In this document: positions 16,919 to 24,960 of the stretch, piece by piece | Numbering within the stretch: the first letter of the stretch is position 1 | Layout: each line of letters starts with the position of its first letter | From: Myxococcota bacterium | GTDB lineage: Bacteria; Myxococcota_A; Polyangia; JAAYKL01 | Reading direction: 5' to 3' | Assembly (NCBI GenBank): GCA_030065855.1 | Contig: JASJCT010000070.1 | Coordinates: 1 to 46,256, forward strand | Length of the DNA stretch: 46,256 nucleotides | Program-made: the position numbers and the translations under genes | The notes under the pieces: generated by a model | The model's input: the letters and a program-made list of their open reading frames with translations, nothing else | The model's database searches: none | What the model was told of the DNA's origin: nothing

Positions 16919-18562
16919 ATGCAAACAGCACAAATAATTCAAAACACTTATCTTATGACTCTTTTGCTTGTCTTGGGCGTTTGCTCTTGTAGCGTGGAGG
17001 AAATGGATCTTGAAGAGGTAAGTATACATACGGCTACCTTGACAACCAGCACGTGTGACTTGAATTTCGATGGCTGTTGTTCGCCGTCTGAAATTTCTGG
17101 TTACGTAGATGATGGTAAGTTGTCATTAGATGGCGATATGACCTTATGCTCGGGTCAATACTACAATTTTGGTATCGAATTTCGTAATGTCTCAGGTACA
17201 TCGGGCAACTACATTACTTTGAACTGCTCAGGCTCCTATATATCGGGTGTAAACGACACCGATAATCTCACGAATGGAAATGTGGGAATCTATGTTCGGG
17301 CCGAAAACGTGTCCGAGAATGTCCGTTACATCGAAATCAAGAACTGTGTTGTCGCAGGCTGGACTACCGGGGTCAAGGTAACCAAGGGCTACAAAGAGTT
17401 TGACCGGACAACATCATCGGCTTACCCAGCTATCACTGTAACAGATGGCGATAAAACCTACGATGTGTTTGATCATCGCGACGAGCCGCTGACTGCAGTA
17501 GCCGAGTACATCAATCTCACCAACGTAACGATTATACGCAACAGGGTGGGTCTAGACTACCAGGGGCGTCAGGGTACTATCAAAGGTTTTCGTGCTTATA
17601 AAAACCGTGGCCTCGGCGTACATATCGCACCACACGCTCGCGACGTTACCTTTGACAAAAACGGTAGTTTTTCTCTTAACATCTATGACAATGGACACAA
17701 GGAAGTACCAGGATGCGTCGCTGGCATATTTACAACAACCTTCTGTAATGCACTAAATGATTCGTTGGACACATTTTTATCCGGGGTGGCTATAGATTCT
17801 GCACACAATATCACCTTCAAAAACGGGCTCGTTAACCATAACGGTCGTCATGGCATCTCCATATACAAGAACTGCGGGGAACACCTGAGTAAGCCCAAGG
17901 CCTTTCACCGCCGTTCGCTAATGGACCGGAATATAAATATCCGTAACATGCAAGTCGCCAACCATACGTCAAGTACCGAGGACGGTTATAAAATCTCCTG
18001 GGAAATGGTTTCATCTGCCGGCGTGATGATCGGTGCACGTCAAGGTCTTAAATTGTCTGGTCAAAACGGCTGCCACGACATCGCCGGTTACGTTTTCACC
18101 AACGAATCGACACGTGATCACTGGAATGATATCACCTTTGGCAATAGAACGGATTGGCACCATTGGGACTTTGCTGGTGGTGTAACCATCGAGGGCGGCA
18201 CGATCAACGGTAACTCCATCGGTGTGCATATCGCCGATTCCTCAGGGAGCCCCGCCAATACGATTCTTACCACCTACCTTTCGCAAAAAATCAACATGTG
18301 GGGGAATAAAAAGGCAGATGTGTTTATCGGTAATTACCAGCGCGATGCGTCCAGCAATAAGATGATTGCAGATAACGATACTTTAGTTGGCGCATCTCCG
18401 GTAAAGGAGGTCAATATAACGGGCGTAGCCGCGAGTGACCTAGTAGTATGCACTCCGGGCACCAAAGACCACTCTCAGGGCGTATTGAACGGCAGCTGTG
18501 ACACGGAAAGCTTGTGTATCGAGCAATTCATTGATCCTACAGAAGAATGTGGGCTCCGTTAG
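16919..18562 (+). CDS. Secreted lipoprotein, probable right-handed beta-helix
   Basis: Lipoprotein of 547 residues with signal MTLLLVLGVCSCS (two possible lipid Cys). A Cys-rich N-terminal segment follows (CDLNFDGCCSPSEISGYVDD). The body has many short Asn/Gly-rich strand motifs of the pectate-lyase-like parallel beta-helix kind: VRYIEIKNCVVAGWTTGV, EYINLTNVTIIRNRVGLDY, HNITFKNGLVNHNGRHGISI, GGTINGNSIGVHIAD. Such proteins are often polysaccharide-binding or polysaccharide-lyase-like; no catalytic triad could be assigned, so function is unknown. The ATG at 16919 is chosen for AGGAGG six bases upstream. Composition is visibly richer in A+T than the truB operon before it, which may indicate acquisition by transfer. 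It stands alone, followed by about 240 bases without a gene. Confidence 0.75.
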   Translation: MQTAQIIQNTYLMTLLLVLGVCSCSVEEMDLEEVSIHTATLTTSTCDLNFDGCCSPSEISGYVDDGKLSLDGDMTLCSGQYYNFGIEFRNVSGTSGNYITLNCSGSYISGVNDTDNLTNGNVGIYVRAENVSENVRYIEIKNCVVAGWTTGVKVTKGYKEFDRTTSSAYPAITVTDGDKTYDVFDHRDEPLTAVAEYINLTNVTIIRNRVGLDYQGRQGTIKGFRAYKNRGLGVHIAPHARDVTFDKNGSFSLNIYDNGHKEVPGCVAGIFTTTFCNALNDSLDTFLSGVAIDSAHNITFKNGLVNHNGRHGISIYKNCGEHLSKPKAFHRRSLMDRNINIRNMQVANHTSSTEDGYKISWEMVSSAGVMIGARQGLKLSGQNGCHDIAGYVFTNESTRDHWNDITFGNRTDWHHWDFAGGVTIEGGTINGNSIGVHIADSSGSPANTILTTYLSQKINMWGNKKADVFIGNYQRDASSNKMIADNDTLVGASPVKEVNITGVAASDLVVCTPGTKDHSQGVLNGSCDTESLCIEQFIDPTEECGLR

Positions 18563-18735
18563 TATCCGGATAAAACCGTCGATCATAAAATCTTGAAATA
18601 ACGTGAAATAAGCCGCCGGTAAAATGAGTTCGAGCGTATCACGGCATCACGTAACGTAAGCCGAAATAATCCAAGTACACTGCTCATGCCCGTCCCTACC
18701 TTGCCGTACCTACCGCGCTTCCCTCTCTACCTCGT

Positions 18736-18807
18736 GTCCCACTTCGAACCAATAAGTTGCTCGCTTTTGCCATTCAAAGACCCTGAATGAGGTTCCTGAA
18801 GTGGGAC
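18736..18807. repeat. Inverted repeat at the end of the propeller gene
   Basis: GTCCCACTTC (18736-18745) is perfectly complementary to GAAGTGGGAC (18798-18807), whose last base is the first base of the complement of the propeller gene's stop codon. A smaller CATTCA/TGAATG hairpin lies between them. On the minus strand this could act as a 3'-end structure, but no T-run follows. Nothing else is evident in the 18563-18806 gap. Confidence 0.45.
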
Positions 18808-20534
18808 TAATCCTCAAAGACCAAACGTTTGGCAAAAATTCCGTTCGACGCTCCATCCTGGCCTTCGCTTTGCCAAGCTATCACAGCGATGCTACCGTCA
18901 GGTGTCATGGCCACTGCAGGCGACGATTGGGCCCCGTCTGTGTAGCCATTTAGCTTAAACTCTTCTCCTACAAAATTTCCGTCGGCATTAAATCTCTGTG
19001 CAAATATTCCGTATGAATCCCCATCTTGGCCGCTGCTTTGCCAAGCAACGATAAAGCGTCCATCAAGTGCCATCGCGACCGAGGGTTCGCTTTGGGTGGC
19101 TTCCTTATGGGTATTTATCCGGAACGCGTCGCCTTCTGGTTCTCCATCCACATCATATAGTCGGCCAAATATATCGCTCCCTAGGCCATCTAGAGTGTCA
19201 TCTTGCCAGGTTACTATAAAACGACCATCCCCATCTGCCGCGACTGCATTATGCGCCTTTGGCGTCTCATTGCTACCAACTTGAATCCTCTCTCCTATCA
19301 AATCCCCATAACTGCTAAGCCTTTGGGCATATACGTCGAAATTCCCAGGTGCTCCTGTGGAATACACCGTCACGGATCTCCCGTCTGAAAACATTGCCAC
19401 CGCAGGATCCCCTCCGTAGTAATATATCTCAAACGCAGTATCCATAGGTGTTCCATCCTCATTGTAAAACTTGCCCAGAAAGTCACCAGGCTGTTCTTCC
19501 CAAACCACAAAAAAACCTCCATTTGGTGTCATTGCCACGGATGTGCCAACAATAGAACCGGCCATAGATTGATTAATTAAGATATCTTCTCCTGTTGGAT
19601 TGCCGTCCTCCCCGTATTGCTGTCCAATCACGCCCCCTCCAAAAGGCCATTCAGCATGTTGCCAAATTACCGTAAACGGGCCATCTGGGGCCATAGCCAC
19701 CGACGGTGAAATCTGGGAACCCTCCGTGTCAGTATTGACCTGAAACTCAGTTCCATCTGGGTTTCCTTTGGCATCGTATCGTTGGCCGAAAATCCCCTCC
19801 GCGTATCCATCCTGCTCATTACTTTCCCAAACAATAATAAACCGGCCGTCAGAGCCCATCGCCACCGATGGAAGGTTCTGATCAGAGGAGGTATAAGTGT
19901 TGACTTGAAACACGGTAAGCGTGCACGCGTCACATTCATCCCACTGGATATCGTTGGCATCATCGCACTCTTCTGGATAGGTGACAATTCCGTTGCCGCA
20001 AACTGACGTACAATCCTGGGATGGGTCATCGCCATCTGGGCAGGTTCCACAATCGTTTTCTTGGTCAATCCAGTTGTTTCTGCACGCATCGCAGTCCTTT
20101 TCCAAATCCCAGTTAGCCGGGCAGGTGCCGCAATTATTATTTTCATCTACCCAATGGTTCCTGCACAATTCGCAGTTTTGATCTGGATCCCAATTTGGGG
20201 GACATACATCGCAGTTTTCACCTATCCAGTTGGGCGTACATTCACAAACAGCGTCTACTCCGGTATGATTGATACACTGTGATTTCCCAACCGGACACTC
20301 TTTGAAAACGCCTTCGTCTTCGTTGCAGGAGTTGAACCAATGGATATTTCCATCTGATCCACATTGCTTTTGGTCTTGATGCACGGGATCGCACTTGGTG
20401 CCACTACTGGATGCAACACACTCCTCGCAGGGTCGACAAGTGTCGCATCCGTGCTCCCCGAGCTCAATTTTATCGAAACACCCGATTGACAGAAGACCCA
20501 CTAAAATGAATCTACAAAAAGGATCAAATCGCAT
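18807..20534 (-). CDS. Surface lipoprotein: Cys-rich stalk plus seven-repeat beta-propeller
   Basis: Lipoprotein (lipobox SIGC in FILVGLLSIGC) of 575 residues. About residues 20-180 form a Cys-rich, EGF/laminin-like stalk with repeated CPxNW and CxxNWID elements. A single myxo Cys-rich (DUF4215-like) unit follows (CGNGIVTYPEECDD). The rest contains seven copies of a repeat of about 50 residues, centred on phrases such as SVAMGSDGRFIIVWES, AVAADGDGRFIVTWQD and SVAMALDGRFIVAWQS, each followed by GIFGQRYDAKGNP-like text. Seven copies fit one closed seven-bladed propeller. A binding or adhesion role at the cell surface is inferred; no enzyme residues are recognised. The ATG at 20534 has GGAGG five bases upstream, which decides it over a TTG at 20546. 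Confidence 0.85.
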   Translation of the reverse strand: MRFDPFCRFILVGLLSIGCFDKIELGEHGCDTCRPCEECVASSSGTKCDPVHQDQKQCGSDGNIHWFNSCNEDEGVFKECPVGKSQCINHTGVDAVCECTPNWIGENCDVCPPNWDPDQNCELCRNHWVDENNNCGTCPANWDLEKDCDACRNNWIDQENDCGTCPDGDDPSQDCTSVCGNGIVTYPEECDDANDIQWDECDACTLTVFQVNTYTSSDQNLPSVAMGSDGRFIIVWESNEQDGYAEGIFGQRYDAKGNPDGTEFQVNTDTEGSQISPSVAMAPDGPFTVIWQHAEWPFGGGVIGQQYGEDGNPTGEDILINQSMAGSIVGTSVAMTPNGGFFVVWEEQPGDFLGKFYNEDGTPMDTAFEIYYYGGDPAVAMFSDGRSVTVYSTGAPGNFDVYAQRLSSYGDLIGERIQVGSNETPKAHNAVAADGDGRFIVTWQDDTLDGLGSDIFGRLYDVDGEPEGDAFRINTHKEATQSEPSVAMALDGRFIVAWQSSGQDGDSYGIFAQRFNADGNFVGEEFKLNGYTDGAQSSPAVAMTPDGSIAVIAWQSEGQDGASNGIFAKRLVFED

Positions 20535-20695
20535 CAGAACCTCCAAAAAATAGGAATTGACTAGCTATATCTATTTTTTCTGCAGATGTCACTACTGTCC
20601 AAGGAAAACTGCTTCTTGCTATTGAAATTTCCGTCATTCCTAAATCTTGAGCGATCCGCCTTGGCGTAATATCTGAAACGGTTTAAAAATAAGGG

Positions 20696-21277
20696 ATGAA
20701 AAATCCAAGACGCTGCAGTACGTGCGCATTTGAAACGAAACGCCTTCGCGTTGAAGAATGGCACTCAACTGAACTCATTCACTCTGGCCGGAAAGGCCTG
20801 GCCAAAATCGTCGCCGAGATGCTGACCGAGCCCGTTACGAGGTCATTGCCAGGGCCCTGGGCCGGACCCTACTCGATTGATCGTGCGCGCGCCTGGATCG
20901 CAGATCGCGATAAGGAAGGAACGACCCTCCTGGTGGTTGAGAAGTCTACTGGTGAAACCGCTGGGCTCATTATTCTGTTCGAGCTCAACCTGGATCAGGG
21001 CATTGAGGTCAGACTCGGCTATCTCCTTGCCGAGTCATGCTGGGGCCGAGGTCTTGCAAGCGAGCTCATCGCTGGATTTGTCCTATGGTGCCGAGACCAA
21101 GATGACATCCATGCCATTGCTGGCGGCGTGGCTCAAAACAATCCAGCATCCAAGCGGGTACTCGAGAAAGCTGGTTTCCGCGTCAATGATACCGACGACG
21201 AGGGTGGTGAAGAGGAGGAGATCATGCGCCTCACCCTGGTAGAGTCAGATATTGAGGCATACACTCGAACCCGGTAA
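20696..21277 (+). CDS. GNAT-family N-acetyltransferase
   Basis: Cytoplasmic acetyltransferase of 193 residues of the RimJ/RimL-like GNAT group, which moves an acetyl group from acetyl-CoA to an amine. The start of the fold reads FETKRLRVEEWH; the central strand is LLVVEKSTGETAGLIILFEL; the acetyl-CoA loop is GYLLAESCWGRGLASELI; and the closing motif VAQNNPASKRVLEKAGFRV is diagnostic. The acidic stretch DTDDEGGEEEE near the C-terminus is unusual. The acceptor is not predictable. The ATG lacks a good Shine-Dalgarno sequence (AAGGG directly abuts it). The next gene in the same direction begins 58 bases later and has its own strong site, so the two may or may not be cotranscribed. Confidence 0.88.
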   Translation: MKNPRRCSTCAFETKRLRVEEWHSTELIHSGRKGLAKIVAEMLTEPVTRSLPGPWAGPYSIDRARAWIADRDKEGTTLLVVEKSTGETAGLIILFELNLDQGIEVRLGYLLAESCWGRGLASELIAGFVLWCRDQDDIHAIAGGVAQNNPASKRVLEKAGFRVNDTDDEGGEEEEIMRLTLVESDIEAYTRTR

Positions 21278-21335
21278 ACTAGAACCGATAAGTTGTCGTT
21301 GGCCTTGAGGGAAACAATTATCAGGAGACGCATTA

Positions 21336-22358
21336 ATGGCAAAAAACATCGCTGCGATTGCTGTGCTCGCCGGACTCGCCGGGATTGCCTGGTGGACGCT
21401 TCGCGAGGAGGATGCGAGTCAGGAAGAAAGCACCTCGGTCCCTTCATTTCCAATCATCGCAACTGACCGCGTGGATAAGCTGGAGATCAACCGGTATAGG
21501 GGCAGCGGCAGTACCCTGCGAGAAGAGCGCATTGTGCTCGAAAAAGATGGGGATCTTTGGCATATGGCCTCTCCAGTGGCCTACAAGGCACATCAGCAGT
21601 TGGTGGCGCTGATGCTGGAGGCGCTTGAGAACATCCGCGTTATCGACGCGATTACCGAAGATGAGAAAAAACACCACGTGCTCGAAGTCGACCGGGAATT
21701 CGGCGTGGACGTGACCGTATCCTCGGGTAATACCCAGCTCGTCAGGTTTATCGTGGGCGTCACCCGGGAAAGCGTCACGTTCATTCGATTTCCAGATTCA
21801 AATGTGGTCTATCGCACTACAGGTGCGTACCGCCGGCGATTTAACAAGACCGCTGATGACCTACGGGACAAGACCGTTACCAAGCTCGATCCTAACAGTG
21901 TGACAAGGGTCAAGTACATGGGGCCAGATGGGGTTTTAGAAATGGTGAAAGAGGGCGATGGGGAAGAGGCGTCCTTTACACCCTCAAATGTAAAAATAAA
22001 AAACTTCAACCAACAAAGGGCAAAATCAAATGCCCATGCGCTCACGGTCCTCACGACTCGGGGCTTTGCCGACCCATCCCTGGGGGACGACGTGACAGGC
22101 CTGGGGGACGGTGCGACTGTGGTGGAGTTTGATGCAGCAAAAGATGGTCAAAAAGGAACTTTCACAGTTAGGATCGGCAGCGAAAAAAAGCACATGCGCC
22201 AGACGTATGCGAAGACCTCTCTTTCAGACCAAATTTTTCTGCTTTCAACACACGTAGCCAAGCGATTCCGCGTTTCGCCTCAAAGCTTCTCCCTTTCCGA
22301 CGAGCAGGCAGCCCACCAGGCAGCATCACATGGTCATGACCATGACCATGAGCATTAA
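21336..22358 (+). CDS. DUF4340-type membrane-anchored protein with His-rich tail
   Basis: 340 residues with one N-terminal membrane helix (IAAIAVLAGLAGIAWWTL) and a periplasmic domain resembling DUF4340: DRVDKLEINRY, IVLEKDGDLWHMASPVAYKA, VSSGNTQLVRFIVG, YRRRFNKTADDLRDKTV, VAKRFRVSPQSF. DUF4340 proteins are usually encoded beside GldG/GldF-type ABC transporter genes of gliding or surface export; no such gene is near, so this copy is an orphan. The last nine residues are HGHDHDHEH, a probable divalent-metal-binding tail encoded by a short CATGAC repeat. AGGAGA seven bases upstream supports the ATG. It converges with the small minus-strand gene at 22453; the 94-base gap contains no clear terminator. 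Confidence 0.75.
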   Translation: MAKNIAAIAVLAGLAGIAWWTLREEDASQEESTSVPSFPIIATDRVDKLEINRYRGSGSTLREERIVLEKDGDLWHMASPVAYKAHQQLVALMLEALENIRVIDAITEDEKKHHVLEVDREFGVDVTVSSGNTQLVRFIVGVTRESVTFIRFPDSNVVYRTTGAYRRRFNKTADDLRDKTVTKLDPNSVTRVKYMGPDGVLEMVKEGDGEEASFTPSNVKIKNFNQQRAKSNAHALTVLTTRGFADPSLGDDVTGLGDGATVVEFDAAKDGQKGTFTVRIGSEKKHMRQTYAKTSLSDQIFLLSTHVAKRFRVSPQSFSLSDEQAAHQAASHGHDHDHEH

Positions 22359-22452
22359 GGAATACTGGGTCGTTTGCCGCCCTGCTTCGCTAGCAAGCGA
22401 GCTACACAGGGTTATACAATGACGTTCTTTGTTTATGAGGATTGTTTTAGAG

Positions 22453-22866
22453 CTATGGTTCCCCTTGGCGGAATCGCTCGACCATGGCGCTTACCACGCG
22501 TTCGTTTCGCTTTAGCCGGTTGATCTCTTTTGGATCGGTGGCCTCAGCCAGCTCAGCTCGGATCACCTGAAGCTTGGCCCTGGCTTTTAGGAATTCCCTG
22601 TGCAATCCAGTGCGACTGCTAGGGCCAGACCACTGGGAAAGACGGGTCGACTGCAGGCCGCGGTCGTCAGTTGACGACGGCAGCGCTGAAAATTGCCGAC
22701 CCACTGTTGGCGGTCCAGATCTTTTTACTGGCTGACGATTGGTCAAACTGGTCGGGATCGCACGGTTGTGGTCAACTGGACCAGTATGTATCCAGGTGAC
22801 CCCGGCGATAATTGCCAGCGAACATCCAGCTGCAACCGCAAATAAGATAATGTGTTTTCTCTTCAT
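22453..22866 (-). CDS. Small single-pass membrane protein, function unknown
   Basis: 137 residues: positively charged start (MKRKHI), one membrane helix (ILFAVAAGCSLAIIAGVTWI), a Pro/Ser-rich disordered middle, and a helical charged C-terminus (FLKARAKLQVIRAELAEATD, PKEINRLKRNERVVSAMVER) likely to form a coiled coil in the periplasm. No family is recognised. The ATG at 22866 is chosen because GAGAGG lies six bases upstream. It begins ten bases after the stop of the DUF885 lipoprotein gene and is almost certainly cotranscribed with it, so it may work with that protein. Confidence 0.65.
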   Translation of the reverse strand: MKRKHIILFAVAAGCSLAIIAGVTWIHTGPVDHNRAIPTSLTNRQPVKRSGPPTVGRQFSALPSSTDDRGLQSTRLSQWSGPSSRTGLHREFLKARAKLQVIRAELAEATDPKEINRLKRNERVVSAMVERFRQGEP

Positions 22867-22876
22867 CGGCATCCTC

Positions 22877-24640
22877 TCACTGGTTAGCCCTATTGTTTTG
22901 ACGCATGTAATCCACCACCAGCCGTTCGAGGATACTCAAATTGACGTGACCCGATCCCAATAAAACATCGTTAAATTCAACCAGGTCGAACTGATCTCCG
23001 AGTGTTTGTTCGGCCCTGTCCCGCAGAGACATGATTTCCAACAAGCCGATATAATAAGCGGTTGCTTGACCCGGCCACATGATATATCGAGTGACCTCGC
23101 TGGGGATGTGGACGGTTCCCAGATGCTGCCCCAGATTGTCGTACATAAACGCGATCGCTTCGTCTCTGGTCCATTCGAGTGCGTGCAGGCCGGTGTCCAC
23201 AACCAAGCGGGCCGCTCGAAATGCCTCACCCAGCATCTGACCGACCTCTCCGCACACATCCCCACCGTACCAGCCCAAATCCATGCTTAATCGCTCGCTG
23301 TACAATGCCCAGCCCTCTACGTGAGCGGTTGAGATGTTGACTTTACGCAGCAGGGGTAGGTCCAGCTCCTGGGCAATGGAGAATTGCACATGATGTCCTG
23401 GATATGTCTCGTGGTAGGCGAGGGATTTGAGCATGATCGACGATACATCCTCTTCCCCAAAGGGGGGGCCGAAAACAAACCATCCCGGATCAGAACTATT
23501 GACCCGCGGCGGCCCATAGGCGGCGGCCGTTCCTTCGGAATAATATAGGATCAGCTCTGTCTCTGGGACGAAGCTGGTCACTTCGGATAGTCGGGATTTG
23601 GCCTCATCAAGGATCCCGCTAAAGGTTTCCTCTAGTGCGTCCGCAGCAACCCGTGGGCAATCGTCGTTGAGCAGGGAGGTCAGCTCGGGGATGCTCAGCT
23701 GGGTCGGATACCCTGCAGATGCCATTCGCGCGCGTATCCGTTGATGGATGCGACTAAGCTCATCCATGCCGAGTTGGTGGATTTCACTCGCGGTCTTGGT
23801 CGTATTATTGAAATAGGTCAAACGATTTTCATAATAGCTTTGGCCATCTGGAAATACCCAGGCACCCCCTTCTTCAACCGGGGCCTCTGCCAGCGTATCT
23901 GTAAAGAATTCAATGAGCTGCTCACAGCTCGGTCTATAGTGCTCGACCGACGCAGCGAGCTCAGCATCGAGCTCGGCACTTTGTTCTTCAGCGAGATCTA
24001 TGCCTGCTGCGTCGAGCATGTAATATAGCATCTCTCCGTACATCACAAACTCACCGCCTGGATAGTAAAGACCGCAGTCGGTCAGGCTTTCTATCATCCG
24101 CCGTTCGATGATCATACCAGCGGGTATCAGACCGCGTTGCTTGGCAGTAGTGTAATTGTTCAGTCTTTGTTTAACGCGGGTTTTGAGCTGACGCAGATCG
24201 CGGGCAAACCTCAACGCATCGTCAAAGCTCTCGACAGGCAGTAACCAGAAATAGGTACTGGTCAATTCACCAAAGCGGGGTTCCAACTTATACCATAGGT
24301 CGTGAAAACGGTACTGCTGTCCTCGCAAATCTTGAACCAAAAAATCTCGGTAGACGTCATAGGTCACTTGTTGCTCAACAGTGAGAGACTGATAATCAAA
24401 GTCTAGTAGCTTTTCGAGAATCACCTCTTCGATCTTATACGTTTCACTGAGGTATTCATCGCTGACATTGTCCATGCGCATGGGCTGTGGCGCAGTTGCA
24501 TTAAACATGCTGCTAATTTCCGGGTTGCGTTCTGAAATCACGGCATAGGACTCATCGACAAACTCATCAAATGAGCACCCTGCGCTGAGCCAGATCAGCA
24601 GAACCAAAAAACATAATAACCGATTGTTAGATCTCTTCAT
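22877..24640 (-). CDS. DUF885 family lipoprotein, putative metallopeptidase
   Basis: Lipoprotein (lipobox LSAGC) of 587 residues of the DUF885 family. The signature SLAYHETYPGHHVQFSIAQE provides HExxxHH-type zinc ligands and a catalytic Glu, and VEGWALYSERLSMDLGW supplies the downstream Glu typical of the fold. The C-terminal part carries TRYIMWPGQATAYYIGLLEI, another DUF885 hallmark. The motifs are intact, so an active zinc peptidase anchored in the outer membrane or periplasm is likely; the substrate is unknown. The ATG has a strong AAGGGAGGG six bases upstream and a good promoter at 24714-24742. The small membrane protein downstream completes the operon. Confidence 0.88.
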   Translation of the reverse strand: MKRSNNRLLCFLVLLIWLSAGCSFDEFVDESYAVISERNPEISSMFNATAPQPMRMDNVSDEYLSETYKIEEVILEKLLDFDYQSLTVEQQVTYDVYRDFLVQDLRGQQYRFHDLWYKLEPRFGELTSTYFWLLPVESFDDALRFARDLRQLKTRVKQRLNNYTTAKQRGLIPAGMIIERRMIESLTDCGLYYPGGEFVMYGEMLYYMLDAAGIDLAEEQSAELDAELAASVEHYRPSCEQLIEFFTDTLAEAPVEEGGAWVFPDGQSYYENRLTYFNNTTKTASEIHQLGMDELSRIHQRIRARMASAGYPTQLSIPELTSLLNDDCPRVAADALEETFSGILDEAKSRLSEVTSFVPETELILYYSEGTAAAYGPPRVNSSDPGWFVFGPPFGEEDVSSIMLKSLAYHETYPGHHVQFSIAQELDLPLLRKVNISTAHVEGWALYSERLSMDLGWYGGDVCGEVGQMLGEAFRAARLVVDTGLHALEWTRDEAIAFMYDNLGQHLGTVHIPSEVTRYIMWPGQATAYYIGLLEIMSLRDRAEQTLGDQFDLVEFNDVLLGSGHVNLSILERLVVDYMRQNNRANQ

Positions 24641-24713
24641 TTCAAACCCTCCCTTTTATCCTGCGTAGATACGATGCCCCACCGATTGTAGAAAATCGGC
24701 AATAATTGTCACT

Positions 24714-24742
24714 AGTTTATCATGTTGACTTGGTGATATCAA
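24714..24742 (-). promoter_or_regulatory. Promoter of the DUF885 operon
   Basis: On the minus strand TTGATA (24742-24737), a 17-base spacer, and TAAACT (24719-24714). Four to five of six positions match consensus in each box and spacing is ideal. The leader would be about 65 bases and holds a small CCGATT/AATCGG hairpin. The rest of 24641-24951 is A+T-rich with a weak CAAGGC/GCCTTG repeat and a TATACT (24895-24900) that might serve the plus-strand stalk lipoprotein; no -35 partner was found for the latter. Confidence 0.55.
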
Positions 24743-24960
24743 ATTAAAAAGTGACTTTTTTCATTTCCTTTTTCCTATGCGACCTTCCTAGGTAACTTCG
24801 TTTTAAGCAAGGCAGTTTCTTCGCCTTGTTCACACGGCTCAATCAATGCGCTTTCAACGTATCCTGATGCACCGTCGGGGGTGTCATTTTTAAATATACT
24901 GTATTTTTTTAATTTTTTTAATGAGATAACGTGGTAGGATGAAGCGATGGAGTGTCTGCG

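Noticed and set aside
22444..22457. GTTTTAGAGCTATG matches the start of the Streptococcus type II-A CRISPR repeat
   Set aside because: Single 14-base match, no array, no cas genes or tracrRNA nearby, and it overlaps the stop codon of a minus-strand gene; chance.
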